NCBI GenBank assembly: GCA_963552605.1
Contig: CAUVKI010000041.1
Span: forward strand, 1-18,021
Length of the DNA stretch: 18,021 nt
Source of the DNA: CAUVKI01 sp963552605
GTDB taxonomy: Bacteria; Bacillota; Clostridia; Tissierellales; Peptoniphilaceae
Reading direction: 5' to 3'
This document shows, one piece after another, positions 13,418-18,021 of the stretch; position 1 is the first letter of the stretch, and the number at the start of each line of letters is the position of its first letter. The notes under the pieces are model-generated. The model was not told where the DNA came from and ran no database searches. It saw nothing but the letters and a program-made list of their open reading frames with translations. Both the position numbers and the translations under genes were made by a program.

Positions 13418-16400
13418 ATGATGAAAAAACTCTTATCCCTCATCTTAGCTTTAGCTATGATTTTGGGAATGGCTGTTTCTTCGTTTGCCGAGGGTGAACC
13501 CGCAAAGGACGCACCCAAGAAAGACGAAAAGGAAACTGCCGCACCGGCGGTTGAGGAGAAACCCACCGCAGCTTCAGATATGCACTGGTTGGAGTATCTG
13601 AAGGAGAAAAAATATGTTCAAGGCTATCCGGACGGAACGGACGGACTTGACAAGGCGATCACCAGAGCTGAAACCGCAGCAATATTGGTGAGAGCAAAGG
13701 ACATGGAAGCTGAAGCTCTTAGCATGAACAGTGTAAAGAGCAGGTTCTCCGATATGTACATCGGACACTGGGCAAACGGATATGTGAATATGGCATCCTC
13801 TGCTGCAAACAACTTCATCAGAGGACACAAGAACGGCACTTTCCGCCCTGCGATGAATGTAAGCAATGCGGAAGCTGTGACAATGATCGTAAGAGCAATG
13901 GGAATATCCAAAGCGGAAGACGATCAATTGGCAATGAACTATCCGCAATCCTATGTCTACAAGGCTAAGGAACTCGGACTTCTCGAAGGAGTGGCAATCA
14001 CCGATTATGCAGCTCCCGCAGTAAGAGAGAATGTATTCAAGCTCCTTTACAACCTGTTGATGAACGACCAATACGGAAGACACACAATCGTAAAGGGTAT
14101 CTTCATTGAGAACGACAGAACCGAATCCCTCCTTTCAGGAGACGAGATGGTCTTCGAGGTAATGAAGATAGAGCAAAGAGCAAACTATGTTGAGGCTAAC
14201 CGTGAGGTTAAGGACAAATACTCACAAGGCACCAACCTGAAGCTCAAAATGCCCAAAGATAAGAAAGTCGTAGTTGACGGAGACAAGGAAAGAAGAGCGG
14301 CTGACGTTGAAAATCTTCTCGGAAAGGTTGCATATGTAACCCTTGACGAAAGACTTAAAGACGCACCCGAAGCTGTAGTCCAAATCAAGATCGACAACAC
14401 CTACGACTATAAGCACGGAGTTGCTGAAGCGAACGAAAAACTGATAAAGGTTGACGGAAAGAACTACACCGTTGAGCTTGATGAAAAGTATAAGGCGGCA
14501 GACCAAAGACTTTTCAGAACTTACAGAAACGATGTTGACCATAAGTACAACGACTTCTATCACAGAGACAGAAACTGCGAATACGCAAGAGTGACCGTAA
14601 AGAACGGTAAAGTTGTATTCATTGACTCATTCAGATTCAGCGATGTCGCTCCGGTAAGAGAGTTGAGAACTTCCGACAAGAAAGTCTTGATCTACTCGGA
14701 TAAGAGAGACGGTTCAATCGACATTCTTAACCCTGCAGCTAAGAAACTTATCGGATACACCGAAAAAGAAGGGTTCTACAGACTTGAAAGAGACAACATC
14801 AAGCCTAATGATGTAATCCACGCTTATGAGTTAAGAGGCAGTAACACTCACAACGGAGTGGTTGGAGCGATTGTCAGACAGGATGCTGTTGTTCAAGGTA
14901 AATTCGCACACGTTATTGTGAATAACGGAGACTACTTCGGAAAAGTCGGAGAAAATGAATTCTATATTCACCCCGATGTACCTTACAGACCCGTATATTC
15001 AACGGGAGAGCAAGGCGAGAAGTATGCTGAGTCCAAGTATTTCCAAAAGACACAGGAACACCTTGATACTTGGGTATTCAGGACTCTTATTGCAAGCACA
15101 AGCCCGTCGGTATTGGCACCGTTTGAAGGAAAAGATGTAACTCTTTTGAAAGACCTTACCGATGAGATGCAGCTCATAAAGACCGGACTTTCATTTGTTG
15201 ACTCGACAGCTCTCGTGTATGAGCACTTGACTCAAGGAATGATAAGATTCCTAAGAGGAACCAACAAACTTGCAGACCTTAAGGAAGATTGGAGAACTCA
15301 AGTTCTTGAGAACCTTTATATGGGAAGAAAATCAAGAATGGGTTCAACCATTGCCGCTAAACTCGGCGCACTCGGAAGAGGAGACCTTGTTTACACAATC
15401 GGCGAGGTGGGATCACACTCCAACTTCATCTTGAGAATTGAAACTTGGGAAGAGATGAACGAGCCTTATTATATCGCTCCCACAGCCACATCTCCTGCAA
15501 AGATCAACTACTACGGATATGTGGAGATCTCAAGAAGCAACAACAACAGAATTTCAGTGACAATCCCCGGACTTACGGCTAAGAACCAACCTTACTATAA
15601 GGATGTAATGGACGGAAGTCAAAATGTCATTCTTCCTACGCAAAAGGACAGCACTCCCAAGGCTATCTTGGGTAAGGACAATAAGGCTGAGACAATTTGG
15701 GTAAATTCAACAACTTACTCAATTCTTCCCAGAACCAATGTGTTCTATGCAGATCCCAACAGAAGAGTGTTAAGTGCCGGAGCTATGGCGGATCTTGAAA
15801 GAGGAAGCCATGCAATCGTAATCTCCGATTATGAGCTTGGAAGGATTTTAATGCAAACGGTAAGAGCATTCGACCCGGGTGCATCAGGCTGGAGAGGAAT
15901 TCACTACTACAATCCTTTCTCGTCAAGAAAAGACATTGCAAACACAATCGTTGTAATCAACGAGAAGAACAAAGTCGGAACCAATGCTAAGATGGTTAAG
16001 TTGAAAGAAAAGGTTTCCTACACTCCCGCAACGGAAGTAAAAGGAAGATACCACGACTTCCCCAATGACAAGCTTTCAGGCTCCGAATACAAGAACACAA
16101 TCGATCCCAACAGATTCGATTACCTCTTCGTAAACCACTTGAGAGGTGCGGTAATCAACGATATCTGGACATTCTACGAGTCAACGGATTCAGGAAAGAT
16201 TTCGGATGCGGATCCCATTGTGACGAACAAAGATACGTTCAAAGTTGTGGCAATCAATGAAAATGTAACCCCCGGAACTCAACAATCAATCGGATACAAC
16301 TGGAACAAGTTGAAACTGATGGACGGAAACGGCGACTTCTACACTATGTGGATGGGAACAGGCTGCAAGGTTTGGGGATACCTCGAACTTGGTTCCGTAA

Positions 16401-18021
16401 TCAGAGTTGACGACATTTCAAGGAAATTCCTGATACCTACCAGCGTAGGCACACACGGACCCAACAATCCTAAGGAAATCTTGAGACAAGACTTCAACAT
16501 TGCAACAAAAGACGCAAGAAATATCATCGCAGTTGACGTTGTCGGCGGAGCGCCTACGGCTAACGCAAATGTTTACGGCAAGTTCTTGGCAAGAGTAATC
16601 GGCTTCGGAAACTTGGGAGGCGGCGGCTCATTCTCAGGATCAGGCTGGTATCCTAACGCTAAGGGAGTTTACTGGCAGCCCGGAATGCCTTATGTCGACC
16701 TTCTCATCTACGATTCGGATATGAGAGACGGCTTAAAGCAATCAAAGATTGAAGACACTGAAAAGAGATACAACACTGACGGATTCGGATACTTCTACAG
16801 ATTGCCTCTCACGGATGCAAGATATCTTGGAAGATTCAACGAAACTGCAGTAGAACTCGCAGCAAGAATGGATCTTATCAACAGAACATTCAGAGCGGCA
16901 AGAGTGGCATTGGTATTCTCGAACAACAGTCTGTACACTTCAGTACAAGAGATAATTCTGCCTTCATCGGAACTCACGCCTCAAGAAAAAGCTGCGGCAT
17001 TCAAGGTAAGAAATGCTGAAGTATTGGCAATGAAGCCGGCTGATATCACGGCTGCAAACCTTGCAGAGAAGAAAGTAAAAGTCCAAAAGACCAGAGCTGA
17101 CTTTGACGCTTTGGAAGCAGTAGTGAAGGCACTCTTAGTCCCTGAAAAGGCGATTATCGAGGGCTTGGAGATGAGAATCAAAGAGCTTGAGATGACACCT
17201 CAACAAATGGCGGACAAGTTCAAAGAAGACCACAAGGTCATCTTGGCTAAGACCGTTGACACTGTGGTAGCAGCGGACAAGCCTTTGGTTGACAAGGCGT
17301 TGGAAGACTACAACAAACTTCCTGCAGCTGCACAAGCATTGCTTGCAGCACAAAAGACACTGCTTGACGCTATGAAAGCAAAACTTGACGGAATGATGAC
17401 GCCCGAGCAAATGGCAAACAAGTTCAAGGAAGACCACAAGGTCATCTTGGCAAAGACTGTTGATACTGTGGTAGCAGCAGACAAGCCTTTGGTTGACAAG
17501 GCATTGGAAGACTACGACAAACTTCCTGCAGCTGCACAAGCTTTGTTGGCAGCGCAAAAAACATTGTTGGATGCAATGAAAGCTAAGCTTGGCGGTGCTA
17601 CTCCCACGGACGAAGTGGAAGTGGAAGCTAAGCTGTCCGGAGTATTGGGAGCAAGAGTGTGGTTGGACTTCCCTTATGATGCGGACAAGGGTGATGTGAA
17701 AGTAACTTGGAAGGGCAACCCTTCAGGAAGTATATTACAAGAAGGACCGAGAAGATTGAAAGTACTCTTCATCGGATCGGATCACCCCGGACTGGTGGAA
17801 ACTGTTGCTAAGGGAACGGCAGAGTTCATTAAGGATCTGTCGGTAACCTACAAAGGAAATCCCGTTAAGTTAAGAGTAAAGGGAGCAACTCCTCCCACTC
17901 CCCCCCCCGCTCTCACTCTTACAGCTAAGTGGATACACATACCTGCAGTAGGCGGATCAATGCAGATCAAAGGATTCCCGATGGGATTTGACATGACGAA
18001 GATACAAGCGACATTTGAGGG
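13418..18021 (+). CDS. SLH-domain surface protein (C-terminus beyond window)
   Basis: The first 1534 codons of a very large secreted protein; the frame is still open at the window edge. A signal peptide covers about 1-24 (MMKKLL, hydrophobic core, SSFA before EGEP), followed by a Lys/Glu/Pro/Ala linker. Three SLH repeats lie near 54-100, 108-162 and 168-215. They anchor proteins to pyruvylated secondary wall polymer. The TRAE binding motif is intact only in the first (82-85), reading SNAE and AVRE in the others. Residues 216-1190 are a long region I do not recognise, with no cysteine cluster or protease motif seen. From about 1190 it is helical, with two 68-residue repeats (1259-1326, 1327-1394), then a beta-like domain and a TPPTPPPA spacer. 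AAGGAGGT at 13404-13411 fits either ATG (13418 or 13421). Likely an S-layer or adhesin-type protein. Confidence 0.9.
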   Translation, partial: MMKKLLSLILALAMILGMAVSSFAEGEPAKDAPKKDEKETAAPAVEEKPTAASDMHWLEYLKEKKYVQGYPDGTDGLDKAITRAETAAILVRAKDMEAEALSMNSVKSRFSDMYIGHWANGYVNMASSAANNFIRGHKNGTFRPAMNVSNAEAVTMIVRAMGISKAEDDQLAMNYPQSYVYKAKELGLLEGVAITDYAAPAVRENVFKLLYNLLMNDQYGRHTIVKGIFIENDRTESLLSGDEMVFEVMKIEQRANYVEANREVKDKYSQGTNLKLKMPKDKKVVVDGDKERRAADVENLLGKVAYVTLDERLKDAPEAVVQIKIDNTYDYKHGVAEANEKLIKVDGKNYTVELDEKYKAADQRLFRTYRNDVDHKYNDFYHRDRNCEYARVTVKNGKVVFIDSFRFSDVAPVRELRTSDKKVLIYSDKRDGSIDILNPAAKKLIGYTEKEGFYRLERDNIKPNDVIHAYELRGSNTHNGVVGAIVRQDAVVQGKFAHVIVNNGDYFGKVGENEFYIHPDVPYRPVYSTGEQGEKYAESKYFQKTQEHLDTWVFRTLIASTSPSVLAPFEGKDVTLLKDLTDEMQLIKTGLSFVDSTALVYEHLTQGMIRFLRGTNKLADLKEDWRTQVLENLYMGRKSRMGSTIAAKLGALGRGDLVYTIGEVGSHSNFILRIETWEEMNEPYYIAPTATSPAKINYYGYVEISRSNNNRISVTIPGLTAKNQPYYKDVMDGSQNVILPTQKDSTPKAILGKDNKAETIWVNSTTYSILPRTNVFYADPNRRVLSAGAMADLERGSHAIVISDYELGRILMQTVRAFDPGASGWRGIHYYNPFSSRKDIANTIVVINEKNKVGTNAKMVKLKEKVSYTPATEVKGRYHDFPNDKLSGSEYKNTIDPNRFDYLFVNHLRGAVINDIWTFYESTDSGKISDADPIVTNKDTFKVVAINENVTPGTQQSIGYNWNKLKLMDGNGDFYTMWMGTGCKVWGYLELGSVIRVDDISRKFLIPTSVGTHGPNNPKEILRQDFNIATKDARNIIAVDVVGGAPTANANVYGKFLARVIGFGNLGGGGSFSGSGWYPNAKGVYWQPGMPYVDLLIYDSDMRDGLKQSKIEDTEKRYNTDGFGYFYRLPLTDARYLGRFNETAVELAARMDLINRTFRAARVALVFSNNSLYTSVQEIILPSSELTPQEKAAAFKVRNAEVLAMKPADITAANLAEKKVKVQKTRADFDALEAVVKALLVPEKAIIEGLEMRIKELEMTPQQMADKFKEDHKVILAKTVDTVVAADKPLVDKALEDYNKLPAAAQALLAAQKTLLDAMKAKLDGMMTPEQMANKFKEDHKVILAKTVDTVVAADKPLVDKALEDYDKLPAAAQALLAAQKTLLDAMKAKLGGATPTDEVEVEAKLSGVLGARVWLDFPYDADKGDVKVTWKGNPSGSILQEGPRRLKVLFIGSDHPGLVETVAKGTAEFIKDLSVTYKGNPVKLRVKGATPPTPPPALTLTAKWIHIPAVGGSMQIKGFPMGFDMTKIQATFE
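17192..17599 (+). repeat. Two tandem 204-bp repeats in the SLH gene
   Basis: The units are 17192-17395 and 17396-17599, each encoding 68 residues (beginning MTP, with LPAAAQALLAAQK in the middle). Over about 66 codons I count roughly 26 base differences but only about four amino-acid changes. The duplication is therefore not very recent, and the protein sequence has been held. The sequence resembles helical spacer repeats of Gram-positive surface proteins. Confidence 0.9.
17900..17908 (+). repeat. Run of nine C's within the SLH gene
   Basis: The run encodes three prolines in frame (17900-17908). Loss of one C would lead to a TAG at 17949-17951, and gain of one C to a TAA at 17926-17928. Slippage in either direction would truncate the protein at once. 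Confidence 0.85.

Noticed and set aside
13574..17557. Many - strand open frames under the SLH gene
   Set aside because: They are antisense shadows of a long biased reading frame; the + frame is continuous from a strong ribosome site and signal peptide.

Overview
The window looks like part of a low-GC Gram-positive (Bacillota) chromosome, probably an anaerobic clostridial or tissierellial lineage. This rests on strong AAGGAGG ribosome sites, several extended -10 promoters (TGnTATAAT), AGA-rich arginine codons, Gram-positive lipoproteins and a large SLH-anchored surface protein. The genus cannot be fixed from sequence alone.

Layout. Bases 1-68 are the last codons of a + strand gene that begins outside the window. 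A 70-bp near-copy of that tail lies at 1404-1473, and between the two sits an AT-rich lipoprotein gene of unknown function (157-1026, - strand). A tightly packed - strand operon follows, read from about 5179 down to 1463: galU, pgi, rnz (RNase Z) and a HAD-family phosphatase. Stops and starts overlap or nearly touch, and transcription begins at an extended -10 promoter. Upstream, with its own terminator, is a cyclophilin-type peptidyl-prolyl isomerase lipoprotein (5268-6074, -). Divergent from it is a 1795-residue cytoplasmic signalling protein (6194-11581, +). It has a kinase-like region lacking catalytic residues, an ATPase-like region with a degenerate P-loop, a winged helix, a long TPR-like helical region, GAF, an intact GGDEF (GGEEF) diguanylate cyclase domain and a second GAF-like domain.

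The most interesting locus is 11700-13098. It holds a PD-(D/E)XK nuclease of the Rpn family. Its 3' third carries an internal Shine-Dalgarno and ATG able to express a small C-terminal protein in frame. In E. coli Rpn systems that intragenic product is the antitoxin of the full-length nuclease. Here the same segment, including its ribosome site, is duplicated immediately downstream as a free-standing 104-residue ORF with a different number of four-residue (GREE) repeats. This looks like an Rpn toxin-antitoxin or phage-defence locus that has gained a detached second antitoxin.

From 13418 to the window end runs the first 1534 codons of a secreted SLH-domain surface protein. It has tandem promoters, two 68-residue helical repeats and a run of nine C's inside the reading frame that could act as an on/off slippage site. 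galU (UDP-glucose) and pgi may supply sugar precursors for the wall polymer that SLH proteins bind, but that link is inference.
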